Origin: Ascaris suum
Taxonomy: Eukaryota; Nematoda; Chromadorea; Rhabditida; Ascarididae
Length of the DNA: 64,000 bases
Reading direction: 5' to 3'
NCBI GenBank assembly: GCA_013433145.1
Contig: CM024173.1
Span: 10,684,322-10,748,321 of the forward strand
The notes under the pieces were generated by a model, which worked only from the letters and a program-made list of their open reading frames with translations, was not told where the DNA came from and ran no database searches. Below, piece by piece: positions 15,671-28,447 of the stretch (position 1 is its first letter; every line of letters begins with the position of its first letter). The position numbers and the translations under genes were made by a program.

Positions 15671-18600
15671 ATTCGTTCGCACCCTAGGCATTCTCATCTC
15701 ATTCGAGACGCCGGAAGAATCTGACATCGGTTCTGGTGCTTGAAAAAATTGCCGAGCGCGTAAAACCGATTGAAGCACTTAGCTGAAGTCCCGGCATGGG
15801 CGTGGCGACAGTCTGTCCGAGAAAAAATTGGCCTCGGCTCGGACATCCACAGGAACGCCGCTACGGTCTGCAGCCGGAAAAATAGCTCAGCTACGGCTTC
15901 GGGACAATCCAGCTCCGGCAAAAACTACCGCAATGTGTCGGGGGATCCTCAGAAATTCAAACACGACGTTGTTGTCCCCAGCGGCTCCGAAAAAGTTTTT
16001 CTACCTCAAAGTCTTTATGTGGTCAGTGACGACCTATCGAATCGAAGAAACTCAAAGAGATCTAAAATGTTATGAACGAAAAAACGGCAGAGGAGTATGA
16101 AATAAAGTGTTCTGTGAAAACAGTTACAACAAGGTGAAGCAGTAAGGTCAAGTAGAGGAAGGTCGTGAGAAAATGATGTCAGCAAGTAGAATGAAATAAG
16201 GAAATGATGAAAATTTATGTTCACTGAAACAGCGATGAAAGCATTTACTATAATGCATCAAATTGAAATAAACAGTAGCCGCAAAACGTTTTCTTCAGAA
16301 GCATTCCAAAGTAATTTCCGATGAAACCGATAGAACTTCCTAAATAAAAAAGAACAATGAACATCTTGAGAAGATTGTACTTTATTTATTTTTTTTTTTC
16401 TACGTCAAAATTGTTTTGGCTAATAAACTAATCTTGAGATAATTCGGTTACAATCGAATTCTTTGAAGTAATTTGATTTCAACCCTCAAATTCTTCATTT
16501 TTGAGCTTTTAGTTAATTTTCATGAACTTCAAACTAAAAAAAAAAAAACTGATTAGCTGCTCTTTTCTTGCTTAGTTTTTCATGAAGTTCTTTATATTCG
16601 CTTTTGTCAATTCCACTATTAGTGAATCATTTTTCGTTTTTTGTGAATGAGAATGCTATTCTATATTCACATAAGTTATCGAATATAAATGAATGTATTT
16701 GTTGATTTCCACTCGAGAACCATTCACCATCTCTATAGAAATACGGTGTGAAATTGAGGATAGAAAATAAATTGAGCATGAAGAAAAAAAACCATTTGCG
16801 AAAATTACGTCATTGCGATATCGAAAAGAATGGAAATATCAGAAATAATTTCGTTCGAAACGTTTCGTAGCGAATATTTACAGCTTTTATATCTGCTATG
16901 GGTGGGCTTATGAAAAAAAAAAAGTCATTATATGAAACTCCATATGAAAGATCTTGTTACTAGCATATAATAAAATGAAATATTCTTGTCATTAAATAAG
17001 TTAAAGGGAAATAAGGAGGAGAATGATGTTGTTTTATGTTTGATGAGGACAAATATAATAACGACAATAATAATAAAAGCATACACAAGAAGCATTGTGA
17101 ATAGGGACGTAATAAAAACATTAGAGATTAAAAGAATGTGCAATTGATAAGTACCTACTGATATAAAATATAATTCTTCTTCATCATAAGATCATTTGCA
17201 TCAAAGCTTATTAAGTTGAGATTAAATCCGCGTAAATATTGTTGCTTACATGGATTATCAATGATTGGGTTTTTTGCATTGGCAATATTGGTATGAGAGA
17301 TAGATCGATGAATATATCCACTCAGTGGTGGCATTACTTAATAAAGCTTTCCGGTAACTGGTTCCGGAATGCAACATAACATTTTTCACGAGGTAAACAT
17401 TTATCGATATAGCAGTCGTAAAATCTTTACGTCGACCAGCAAAATTTACAAGGTAAGAAAGACTTGAACAGTGACGAGCCAGCTCCCCTGTCGCGGCACA
17501 TTTGACAGACGGCATTGCTGCCAACGGGACAGTACTTGTTGACTGTAGAATTGAATTGTTTTGTTTTACTGTATCCTCTGAAGGTGTGGAACTCTGGCAG
17601 TATTAGCACCTATATTTAGATGAAGGAAATTAATCATGCGCATCCGTTACCGTTCAGCTCCACCTTAAGCGCTTACCCGATATTTTTGGCAGCGATATTC
17701 GTAAAATGTCACAGTTTCAGTAAAGAAATCCACAATATGGTTTATCCAGTAATATTCTTATTCCTGAGTACTTTAAATCGGTGATATCCAGAGAGATTAT
17801 ATTGCCTCATAAAAAACAATTCATTTAATTAATTCAACATTAAATGATTTCTTTAAACTTTTTTTTGAATGGTTTAATTATTTGTTGTTATACGTAATCT
17901 CATTGATGCTGTATAAAAATACATTTAACGATGTCTTTGGAACAACTGTGAGATAACTTTCAGATAACATCAATATTCCTCAAAACAAACTTTATTACCC
18001 GCTGGAAGGTACTTAGTCTTGAATAGAATTATTAGAGCATACTTGGAACAGGAAACATATCGAATCGATGACCTAATGGTGAGAATGATTTTTAAATAGG
18101 GCAGTAAAATTATTTGTAATCAAACGAGAAAAATTACGTTGATTATTGCGTTATTTAAAACGTTATCCGATTTATTCATATTGCAACAAACGTTTTGACT
18201 GATTTTTGCACCTGTTATACCTGTTGAAAAAAAAACAGCCTTATCGAAGGAATATCAAGGAGTAATAAAAGCATACCACATAGCTTTTTCTTCGATTAAA
18301 TGGAATGTTTATTAAACTTAATCGGGATTTTCTCCTTGATTTAGTTGAATTTCGTAAATAATTTTCCTCTTGCGTCAGTCTTTGAAGAGAAATCTATTGT
18401 GATTACCTCTGTTAATGCTAAATTTATAACAGATATTCATTTAACTTCAATTGATTTATTCTCTATTATGTGTGCAAAAAAAAAGCCTAATTGCTATAGC
18501 AATCATCCGCTACAATTAATACCAATATGACGAACTTCATTGAAAATGCAAATAAGATGTGTAATTTTTTCTTTCGCAAATATATTTCACTAGTTTTTGC

Positions 18601-19914
18601 ATAGTAAATTTTTGAAGAAAATTTTCATAATATTATTCATTTTTGCATATAAATATAATATTATTGTTTCTTTTTAATTCTTTTAATATTTGAAAAGAAA
18701 CAATTTTGTAATTTTTTTTTTTTTAACGAATGATTTCTTTAAAAAAAATGTTGGAGTAAAGAATTGATTGCAATTTGAAGGATATATTTTGCATATAAAG
18801 TTGGAAAAAGTTTCATTTCATTCATTAAAAAAGTTTTTTTTCTTCGCTTGAAAGTTTATGACGTCATTTGATTTTTTCATCCATTTGTTCGGATGCATTT
18901 TCCATTTGTTCGGACGCTTTTCCTCGACTCTGTATGAAATACAAAAACACGCTTGTAATGACTGTTTCGCTTTTTGATCAGCCACTGTTATGAAATAGAT
19001 ATTGATTGGACTCTTAAACTACTGATGCTCTCTATTCGACAGGTCCTCGGTTGACCAATTGTCTCTTCTCGGGGAGATCTATCCTGCATCTGTTGGCTAG
19101 CGAAATCGCTTGTTCTGATTTATTTGTAAGCAACAATTTTTCGCTTCCGATATAGAGCATACAATATTTATTACAGCAGGCAAATTACATAACACAAGCG
19201 GATTAGAAGAAAACGACAATGCAATAAACAGAACGGCCTAGCATTTAAAGTGTTCAGCGCGTTTACCTCTCTGTCTTAGATTGACGCTTCACTATACAAT
19301 ATCGCTATATCTTACTGGATTCTCAAAGAAACGTTACGCTTTCTTATTCCCCGACTGCTGAACAAAATCGGCTCTAAATTTATGAAAATAGTTTGCCGAC
19401 AGTTTTTTCGAAGAATCAAAAACTTCCTAATTCTTTCTCGTATAATGGGAGCAAAGCTGCAGTTCGTTGATTGAAGGCTACAAATCTATGTGTATCCTAT
19501 CTCTGATGAATTCAGGCGATACAATTAGAATTTCGATTATGCCAATATTGTTGTATATTTTTTAATTTCATGTAAAACTTCAACTCCTTACATGCTCATT
19601 GTTACGACTGAATTCACATACGGAATTGTGTGGATTCACATAAACGGTCCAATAACATAAAACTACGAGTTTACATAAATTCATGATATAGAGTTTGTGA
19701 GAATGTCAAGAAAACATATCCTTACAAGACAGCCTTCGAAATTGAGTGCGAACTGAGGAGAGAAAAGTTTATGGGTAATTTGAGAGTAAGCCCTCAGGAA
19801 GTGCTCGCTCACCCTGAATAAAAACATTCTGTTATGTGAATGAAAATTATTATACAAGCATTTAGGACCTTCTTAAAGAATCGCATACACCAACCTATAT
19901 GATTTACGCGTATT

Positions 19915-20086
19915 TTACATAACACTACAGACGGCAGTATTTCGAGATTGATCGTTCCTTCGTTGTTGTCGTGCAGCCTTCGCTTCTGCCTCTGTTTGAG
20001 TTGCAACTGGAGCTTCAACTACAATTATATCCGCTTCCATATCGGTTTTCGTGAGTTGCATTCCGAGTATTTCGGCAGCCAACTGT
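19915..20086 (-). CDS. rab-28: Rab28 exon 5 (C-terminus, CaaX box)
   Basis: The acceptor CTCTTGCAG precedes the exon, whose first base completes the AG|A Arg codon split with exon 4. It codes QLAAEILGMQLTKTDMEAD, matching the last helix of Rab28 (VAAEILGIKLNKAEIE in the human protein). A variable Ala/Glu/Arg-rich tail follows, ending in CSVM and TAA at 19915-19917. The CaaX Met favours farnesyl rather than geranylgeranyl transfer. Confidence 0.93.
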
Positions 20087-23000
20087 CTGCAAGAGATATT
20101 CGGTTATCGAAATTCAGAGCAATATAGTGTGCACACCATGATGAAAGAACAGAAAGCAGAAAAAATAACGAAATGAAGGTAAATCTAATAAACAAACATG
20201 AAAGAAACTAGGAGAGGAAATTGAGTGGATCATGACGTATAAATCAAGCTTAACTGTTGGCAGGAAAGTAAAGAGTGTTTGCAAAAGTGGGGATTAGATG
20301 AAAAAGAGAAGAGTGCCTGCGTATGCAAATTTAAAACCTCCTTATGCATCTCTGCAAATCAGCGTTTGCATCGCAAATCAAGGTGATATTATACGTATAC
20401 CTGTATATGCAAGTCTGTATAAGCGTTAGCTTTTCTTCCCACTCAGCTTGGGATCAACTGAATTTGGAGTTAAGATCTCAAAGCGAACATCCTCTACTAA
20501 AGATTGTCCGTTATTCCAGTTTTCAACTTAGTCCACCAACTTCGATCAGCTTTTCGAGTAGCTAAGTATGCTAGTGAATCAGTCTTATGTGGCAAGTATA
20601 TATGAGCGGTCTCTTCACTAAGATTGTAAAATGTTGCATTCCGAACGCTTCATTTTTTGTTGGGAATTTATGAAACCGGTCGGCCTAATAAGTAGAGACC
20701 AAGGCGCATTTTATATTAACCGATCAGCATGATTCCCGATTTTTTAACGAACAATATGAGTGATTTATACTAATAACGCCGCTTTTTTCGACAATCTTGA
20801 TTACTGTCAAATGAAAAAAAAAAATACAACCCTAAGAATGCATCTCCTAAAAGATAGCACTAAAATTATGTGCAAATAAATACGAAATGTTGCCAGAGAG
20901 ATTAGAGTGATGAATGTTTTTGAATTTCTGAACGGATGCTCGAATATTCGAAAAACCGATCAAATAAAGGTAAAAAAAACGCCAATGCAGAACTTATAAA
21001 TAGTTTTCAACAATTCGAGAGTGGGAATTTCCGATTTTTTTATCAACGGAATTAGAGAATTCCAGAATATTTCTGAGTCCGGGGACTGGTATTTTGGGTA
21101 TGCGACCATGCGCCAACCCAAGCTTATAGATCATTCAATACAAATTATTTGACCTATACATTTCAACTGATCGACTATGCTTGGCCAATAAATTTGAAAC
21201 GTAGGCCCTAAGGTGCATGAGTTGTCCTATTCACTGTGTCAGATGCGATAATCTTATGATAAAGAATTGGAAACTTCGCGTTGTCATTTGAGTGAGTTGG
21301 GTCCGCACACGAATTTCTAATAGCGAAGGCGGAAATGACCAGATGTCATGCCATTCCCAGGAAAACATTCTTCCTATTAATTGTTCCCCTTCCATCCCAA
21401 CGATGAACGATTCCGGTTGATGGCTAGCATCACAAGTGACCCCGCGAAACAGCTCCTCAACCAGCGAAGAGCCTTATTCATGGATTTCAGTCCTCTTCTT
21501 CTGGAATCGAAATCCTCGACAATTCGGTCTTTCGCTTGCAAAGCTGGTGTGGAGACTTGAAGTAAGTGAAGGATTTTGGTGATTCTTGTTCATCAGCATC
21601 CTTGTCTTCAGCTCAGAAACAAGAGTCCTGACAAGATAAAATGCATGTGCGTGGTTCTTCTGCCAGGATGTTTAACTTAAATGAAGCAGCATCGAGTTAA
21701 AGAAATCATTATACAAATATCACCATGTGTTAGGTTGATTTTTCGGAATAAACATAGGTAATGTGCCTCATTTTTTGTGATTTTGTTTTATGTGGCGATT
21801 TTTTTACCATTTGATTAGTTCCTTTATTATAATTTTATTTGTTGATTCGATTTCACTACTATCTCTATTACTGTCTTTTATCACGTTTAAAGAAGTTTCT
21901 TGGATAAGGGAGCCACTGAATGCACTTCACTTCCGCCTGTTAGGATTATGCTGTAATACTCAAATATCTCCATTTTTATGCGCTGTTGCAAGTTTACTTC
22001 GCAAAAGTGCATTATAGTCATGATATATCCGTGCATATGTCTGCTTGCATCTGCCGAATTTTCACCTAAACACTGAACGTAAAGCTGCCGGAAATTAATA
22101 GATACATCATAGTATGGCATCGCATGAATAAAGTTCTTTTTCACAAGGGAGAGAGTAAGGAAGGGGTAAGAGGGGAGGGGAATGAAGGAGGGATGCTTCG
22201 ATTTTGTAACCGTCCCTTACTTAAGAAATTTAATTGCTTTGTTTACGCATGAAATATTTGTACAAGTATCACATTCCAAAGTGCACAATTATCGAAACGA
22301 TTGATGACTCTGAGATACTTATGTTCGTTGTTCACCTCAAACAACACACATCGATTTCACAAGTTTCTCTCGAAAGCATTCAGCTTTTCACACTGTCGAC
22401 ACCACTCTATCAACTGATAGTGCGGAAGAATGCAATTATCTCACTCTTCACTCTCAAATTCTTTGCCGTTCTCTAGTTCTTTGGTGATTTTCGTGAACGA
22501 ACAAAAAGTGCATCTGAAGTAAGTACATCAAAATAACTTTTAAGCACAATCTGGAATAATCGATAGGTAAAGCAACGTTGAGGGCATTGAATTCATTTCT
22601 CTATTCATTCGCTATTAAATCATTGATCGGCTGAATATTTTTAATAAATTCATATCACTATAAAATTAATGGACATTTTGAATAGTCGCTCACAATATGT
22701 GCTTTTAAACAACCGCTTATCACGCTAAACGTTTCATTAACTACCAATAGCTAATAAAAATGCGCAACAATGCATTCATATATCAATGCGTATGACTGTT
22801 TGAATTTTTGAGGAAAGGGGATAGTCCCTTTTTTTTCAGCGTTTTAGTTACGGCTTGGCCTCTTCGAATTCGATCTAACCGGTCCTAGAAGTCATCTGGC
22901 CACTTCAAATTGCATAAAAGTTGATTTACGCATTTCAGAAACCACTGTAGATGGTGGATAGATCAAATGTTCTCGTCAAGCTTTAGTGACTCTCAAGTCA

Positions 23001-24206
23001 GAACTATCGAATAGACAGACAGATGTGCATTCACATACATGGGGATAAATATGGTACAGTTATAGCGCAGTAGCGCATTTTTTATATATCACTACACAAC
23101 AATATAGAAACGATATATACTCAAAAATGCATCATCTAAAAGAAACCAAAGAAACCATTTACGCATCTCTTCAATTTGAAGTTATCTTTGATTGAGCTCC
23201 GACTAGCTTAGAACAGAACCTGACTTGAAAATTTCGTTAGTGCTCCGAGATGCCACAAAATTAATAAACTCGGACAAAGTCTATAGTGGTAATGATGGTT
23301 GTTTAGCGATGCACTGATCCTATTCTATTTTATTGCAGAAGCTTTAGCAGATTACACTGTTGAAATTCTCAAATAAACAGACGCAGGTGTGCACACACGC
23401 AAATACTCACAAAGATGACGCCTTCATATATAAAAATTTGCCGGAAAAAAGTATATTTCCATCTATATGCACAAATTTCTAGGCGGATGAAGGTTGAGTT
23501 CGAGTGAAATTCACAGCAAAGACAAGAATCTAAATAGCTCCAAAAATGGAGCTTTAACAATCACCAACAACGCATTCTTTTCCACTTTGTACTATGTCAG
23601 ATTCAACAACAAAGGAGTTCTTGTGCATTAATGATATGAAAATTGGCTTTAAATTATTTAAAACTGTTGTCTAAACTGTTTATCGGAAGTCAACAAACTA
23701 GACGTTATATCTTACGTAAATGAAGCAGATGCACCTATTAAGGAAGGAGGATTTACCGACACTGAGAAAATTTAGTGAACGATCAAATACTCCTCAAATT
23801 TCATATTGCCGCATGTCTACTAGTTATCCTACTTTCATAGAAGTCCAGAGAAACGTTGCCACCATTCAATTTTCAATATTATTGCAAAAATTTCAGACCT
23901 TTCATTCAAAAACTGCAAAAAAAAACCCTCCCAAATGAAAACAAAATAACGATACTTTTCATGCTCAACGTTTCGAATAGTTCAAATAGATTGACTTTGT
24001 TTTCCCACGCCAATAATGTAACGAATACTTCAACTTTTAAGCGCTTTCATTATAGCGCTTGAAGCAATGCATAATACTACATTCATTTGGCGTATCTGTA
24101 TGCATACATTCTCTTCATATGATCATATCTCTCATCATTCCGCATATTTTCTTAAACATAGAAAAATATACTAAAAAAAAATCGTAATATTCAAACGTTT
24201 GCAAAC
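20087..24206 (-). other. Rab28 intron 4
   Basis: This 4.1-kb phase-2 intron holds a purine-rich tract at about 22147-22194 and several A/T homopolymers. I see no exon or element inside it that can be supported. Confidence 0.85.
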
Positions 24207-24357
24207 CTGAACATCAACGTAACACTATCGCCTGTTTTTGCCGAAACATAATGACTAGTCATTCCGTGTTGTTCGGCAATTTGTTATGTTTTTCGATACG
24301 AACAGCACGTCGATGCTCCAAATCTGTCTTATTACCGACTAAGGAGAGTTTTGCCGG
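24207..24357 (-). CDS. rab-28: Rab28 exon 4, with apparent one-base deletion
   Basis: The exon begins after TTTTTAG with PAKLSLVGNKTDLEHRRAV, carrying the NKTD guanine-specificity motif. After EKH the frame is lost. Moving back one base restores QIAEQHGMTSHYVSAKTGD, including the SAK motif, up to the AG/GTTTGC donor. The exon is 151 bp, whereas the phases of the flanking exons need 152. The loss maps to about 24281-24288, where one codon between His and Gln has only AA. No alternative GT-AG pair in the exon restores the frame. All other motifs and splice sites are intact, so a sequencing or assembly indel is more likely than true decay. Confidence 0.9.
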
Positions 24358-24959
24358 CTAAAAATTATTCATAATCAAATCGATTCATAAATTTTTCGAT
24401 GCAATATCAGCTATCAGTGATTGTAACATTGAAAGGATGTTCTTTTGTTTTTTGTTATCTTTCGAGGAGTTTTAAAAAAGACTACAGTTATTTGGTTCCT
24501 CTTTAAGTGAATTTGAATTGATATGCTTATATATTCGTGCATTTCCTATATGATGGAACGGTCCATTTACGCTAAATAATCTCATCAACGAGCTAATAAA
24601 AGAATTCTCTCACCATTTTTAGGATTTATCAATGTCAACAATCGAAAAATTACAATCACCTATCAATCCTATTCCACCATTAAGGTATACTTCTTCGTTT
24701 ACATGTGATGAAGTAGATGAAGTAATAAACATGAACATTGAACGGCTTCCGTCAGCCTGATGGATTCAGCCGAGATAAACGGAATATAGAACGGCGATCG
24801 CATGCTTTCTTTAGAGGAATCTTCTATATTTGTAGAGTTCTACTCCTCTGACATCAATTCTACCTCCTATGAAAGTTGACGATGCATCGGCTGATTTGCT
24901 TGTGAAAAGCAGTAAAGAATTCACTTTTAAACTTGCAATTCAATTGTAAAAGCACTTAC
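24358..24959 (-). other. Rab28 intron 3
   Basis: This is a 602-bp phase-0 intron with donor GTAAGTGC and acceptor TTTTTAG. Nothing else was seen in it. Confidence 0.9.
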
Positions 24960-25124
24960 TTTCTCTTGAGTTTTTGTAATTCTCTTAATAATATTGACCC
25001 AGTCTTCAAGACTTTCAAAGCTTGAGCTGTTTGTAACGTCGTATACAACCAATGCTCCATGTGCACCAAAAATGTATTTTTGTAACATCGGACTTGCTAT
25101 ACTCTGTCCTCCGATATCCCATAT
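24960..25124 (-). CDS. rab-28: Rab28 exon 3 (WDIGGQ and core strands)
   Basis: This 165-bp exon (55 codons, phase 0 at both ends) lies between acceptor AAATTTTAG and donor AAA/GTAAGT. It starts IWDIGGQSIASPMLQKYIFG and continues through ALVVYDVTNSSSFESLEDW, the fourth strand and switch-adjacent helix of Rab proteins. WDIGGQ in place of WDTAGQE is the mark of Rab28. The catalytic Gln of switch II is present. Confidence 0.96.
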
Positions 25125-27137
25125 CTAAAATTTAGTGCTATGCTTCATTTGATGCAAATCGCCTAAATTAATAATGAAATGTAGTTGTGATTCTGATGTA
25201 GAGACCGATAAAATTAATTCAGATATTGCTACACTTTTGCGAGAGAAATAATGGTCAAGAAATTCACTAAAAAAAGTGCTTTGAGATGATTTGGCTCAAT
25301 CTTGTAATAAGTCATATTAAATATACTTCACTCCACGTAAAGTTAATTACTCTTATTTTATGTGATATAAATATTGATAGTGGTAAATTGTTGGGTGATT
25401 AGTTATCACAAAAGTGATTTGATATGGTGAGTGTATTTGCAATGGTAAACGAGTTTGCTATGACTTTCAAAGAAATGGATCTGTAACGCCATCCTCATAC
25501 GTAATTTGTCCATCTTGTTTCATTATGACAAAGTCAGTAGGCTCAATACTTTAGAGGAAGTATTTGACGTGTCATAACGGACATTTCCACGCAAACGAAG
25601 TCAATAATTGCCGTAAATTAAGGAACTCAAGAAGGATATCAGAGGAATTGGCACCATATGCGCTCTTGCATCCTATTCAAGTAAACAATCAGTTTTACCG
25701 GTCATCAAGAAGAAAGGAGAATATGTCCCATGGCAAATTAATTGCTCAACTGATCCAGGTATTCATACAAATCTTCCTACAAATCCGACCAGTATCAAAC
25801 GAAATTCCATTAAATGTGAAAATGCGTATAAATCTTCTGGTAACTCTAGGCACTATCGAAGTTGACATTCCTAACTTCAGCTTCAGCGAATCCTTAGTTC
25901 GAGCTATTGCTCGGGCAGAAGGACATGAGCGCTCTCACGGATGAACATGCACTCATAGAGTCATAACGTCGCCAATATGCGCTTATGCAGAGGAGATTTT
26001 TCGGAAGCGTGTTGAAGGTAAATTGAGAGGGGACCAGAGAAGACCACATGAGATGCATTTTTGCGTTGGACTTACTAAACCAATGAAGATACACCATTGC
26101 CTTACTAGTTCTATGAATTATCAACAACTGATACAGCCTGGATGAAGATACACCATTGCCTTAGCTCAATTGATCGCTAGTAGAAATCTCCTGACAGAAA
26201 ACCCTCTTTGATTTTATTAAAGCAACATTAACCCACCATTTGTTGCATGCAACTGTTTAGCACATTGCAATGTGTGGACATCGATTCAAACTTGAACGAT
26301 CACCTCGAAAGATGGTCACAATGCACGCATCAACTGCCTCGACTTCCCCAATCTCATTCTTCCCCATCTTCTCCACTCCCTATTTCCTCCTTCCTCAATC
26401 CCACAACTTTAACTTCATTGGCTCAGGAGTTGAAACTGAGGAAACAGGTGCATACTCATGCATATGTTGTCATGGAAAGAGAAGCGAATTTACAAAGGGG
26501 GGATAAAACCGACTTCAAATAAAAATATATAGGCTATGGCTAAGCCACTACACCATTTTGTGGTTTTGCATAAGAGATGTCCAAACATATGACACCAAAT
26601 TTGTCAACAGTATTCGAACGCTTCTATAGAATCCAATAAAGAACTCAAACAAAATGGCATTATCGATTCCGCATAGCGATTCTTGCGGTTGTCATGTCAT
26701 TATTTTCGTTTCGTAGATTGGCTCAAAGCTTTTACTCAAAGATTTTTTTCTTTTGAATTTCGCAGCGCAATTCTTCAAGCACTGTAAATTGCCATCGATT
26801 TGGCACATATGTAGATATATTGATGCACATTTTGAGAACATTCAGTTATCTTCACCACTCTGATCAATTCGCTTGCGCAAGAAATATCTCTAAGGTAAAT
26901 TAGTAGAACAGCACAAAATTTACTCCAACCGAAATGCAGAAATTACTTGTCAAACCTATGCTTACCTCACAATATAGGCATGCATACTTGTTGAACGTAA
27001 CAATGGCAAATGGATACCAGTGTGTACACTAAACATTCCTACAAGTTGCCAACCAATGGTTTGTAAAGTTTGTTTGAGTATGCGGTATCCTATAAGTCAA
27101 GCGTAATTGAAGCTTCAAATATAAGCGTAGAAGTTAC
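25125..27137 (-). other. Rab28 intron 2
   Basis: This 2.0-kb phase-0 intron holds a 22-bp direct repeat (26083-26104 and 26142-26163). It also has a long plus-strand open frame (25564-25944) with no recognisable content. Confidence 0.85.
26083..26163. repeat. 22-bp direct repeat pair
   Basis: The same 22 bases, beginning ATGAAGATACACC and ending TTGCCTTA, occur at 26083-26104 and 26142-26163, offset by 59 bp. The match does not extend outwards, so this may be a small segmental duplication or a repair trace. Confidence 0.85.
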
Positions 27138-27203
27138 CTGTAGCAAGACCGAAACATTTCCAGGTAATAAGAGTCGCCTCGAGAAGAAATCCAAACCGAC
27201 AGT
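27138..27203 (-). CDS. rab-28: Rab28 exon 2 (switch I region)
   Basis: This short exon (66 bp, 22 codons, phase 0 at both ends) codes TVGLDFFSRRLLLPGNVSVL and ends CAG/GTAACT. It matches TIGLDFFLRRITLPGNLNV of vertebrate Rab28, with the effector-loop Thr at its start. The acceptor is CTGCAG. Because both ends are phase 0, skipping it would delete switch I without shifting the frame. Confidence 0.94.
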
Positions 27204-27476
27204 CTGCAGTTCTTATAAATGTGTTAAATTAAAAATCATTCACAATTGAGATTCCTGAAACTCTAGGATTAAGTACGAAAGAAACTCATGGAATTGCGTT
27301 AATATTTCACTTAGCGCACAAACGTTTATTTTCTCGATTGACGCTGTTCACGAGATCGTTTATTTTGGGTGTAGCACCAAATAGCCATCCCAAGATATCT
27401 TATCTACCTGTGGTTTAACATTTCAATGATCACATTTATTCGTATGCTCGATTCTCTTTCATTGTTCTTCACATAA

Positions 27477-27723
27477 TGTCATTGATCAACATACGTACTC
27501 TTGTACCGCCCCTAGGCGAAATCCGGGGCCTATATAAGTCGGGCTTTCGCACGTTAGGAGGTCTTTTGTTTTACTCGTGTTTGGGAACCGTGGTGCTCCG
27601 CCAAAAACTACTTCTACCTTGCTTGTGCTCTTGCATATCGGCATCGGCAGACGACTGTCTGTCTATTCCTGCCCCTTGCCTACACACCCGGTCTATTCAA
27701 CGCCGCTACTCTCAATTATAACA
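27477..27723 (+). mobile_element. Possible solo LTR or other promoter-bearing insert
   Basis: This 247-bp block starts TGTCATT and ends TATAACA (TG...CA ends), is clearly richer in GC than its surroundings, and has a TATATAAG box at 27531-27538 followed by GTCGGGC. That layout resembles the U3/R part of an LTR. I found no matching target-site duplication at these ends and no second copy in the window. It could equally be a MITE-like insert or a chance TATA box in a conserved intron segment. Confidence 0.35.
27531..27538 (+). promoter_or_regulatory. TATA-box-like motif
   Basis: TATATAAG lies in a GC-rich context on the strand opposite to Rab28. It is most easily read as the promoter of the possible LTR. 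Confidence 0.4.
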
Positions 27724-28447
27724 AGTTGGAAAGGATGATTCATAACTATTCAAATCAGTAATAATGCATTCTGAAGCATTACTTTTCCGCAATAATGCAT
27801 GGCTGATGATCCTTTCACAAGGCAGTTGTTAGATAATCTGCTGGTAGAGCTTTAATTATCCACGTTCCCAAATACTCAATGAAGTGGCTAACGGTCAGAG
27901 GTAGAATCTACTTATGAATGATTTGGTTTTCAAACAAGCCTTCTGCTATTCATTCTGTTAGATACGTTCAGTGAGAATTTTTGAGCTTTTGAACTTAATT
28001 TTCAATTGCTTCCAACATAACAACCTTCACGACCTGAATTATGTATTTCGAACGCCGAACAGAATAATCTAAACTATATGGAATGAAAAAAGTTGAAAAT
28101 CCAAACTAATTTTGTGCAAATTCATCCGGTTTGAACGGTAAAAGTCAGGTTTGTCGGAGTCAAATAATACAGTCCACCTCTAAATGGCAGGTTATCTAAA
28201 TGTGAACTTATATCGCCTTATCTGTTAATAACAACCATGTTAGCGTCTTATCTGATCAAGTATGTAAATAGTGTTTGCGAGAAAACCAACGAGAATTTCT
28301 GCTGAATTTGTTCAAAACAAAAATCTCTGCTTACTAAACGTGATCATTTTTCCATATTACAAATCTTCTCTGCGTGGCATATTAAATATACGGCAAAAGA
28401 ATTAATTCTTGAAAGAACCTTATAAGAGAGACCTATTATAAAGTAAC

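Larger units (their letters stand above)
5573..19914. other. Intergenic region between gene A and Rab28
   Basis: This is 14.3 kb with no gene I can support. It holds a (CAA)n tract near 8232, a 14-bp palindrome at 10548, opposed G-rich and C-rich tracts at 12200-12320, an inverted repeat at 12856, a 20-bp palindrome at 14928, a decayed LINE reverse transcriptase at about 15195-15670, and one weak exon candidate at 17450-17542. The stretch 16.2-19.9 kb is especially AT-rich with many A/T homopolymers. The 5' flank of gene A and the 3' flank of Rab28 both fall here. Confidence 0.6.
27204..28447 (-). other. Rab28 intron 1
   Basis: This 1.24-kb phase-0 intron contains a GC-richer insert with a TATA box (27477-27723), a possible solo LTR. 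The rest is unremarkable. Confidence 0.85.

Noticed and set aside
24207..24357. Programmed ribosomal frameshift as the explanation for the Rab28 exon 4 frame change
   Set aside because: No X XXY YYZ slippery heptamer lies in the right register at the break, and Rab28 is not known to use frameshifting. A lost base explains the length and phase exactly.
24207..24357. A small intron within Rab28 exon 4 to rescue the frame
   Set aside because: The available GT sites leave 0 or 1 base of a codon, while the only downstream AG would need 2, so no pair restores the SAK-motif frame.
25564..26127. Overlapping open frames in Rab28 intron 2, with VEGKLRGDQRR resembling the tail of LINE ORF2
   Set aside because: The resemblance covers about ten residues and no RT or endonuclease block was found nearby.
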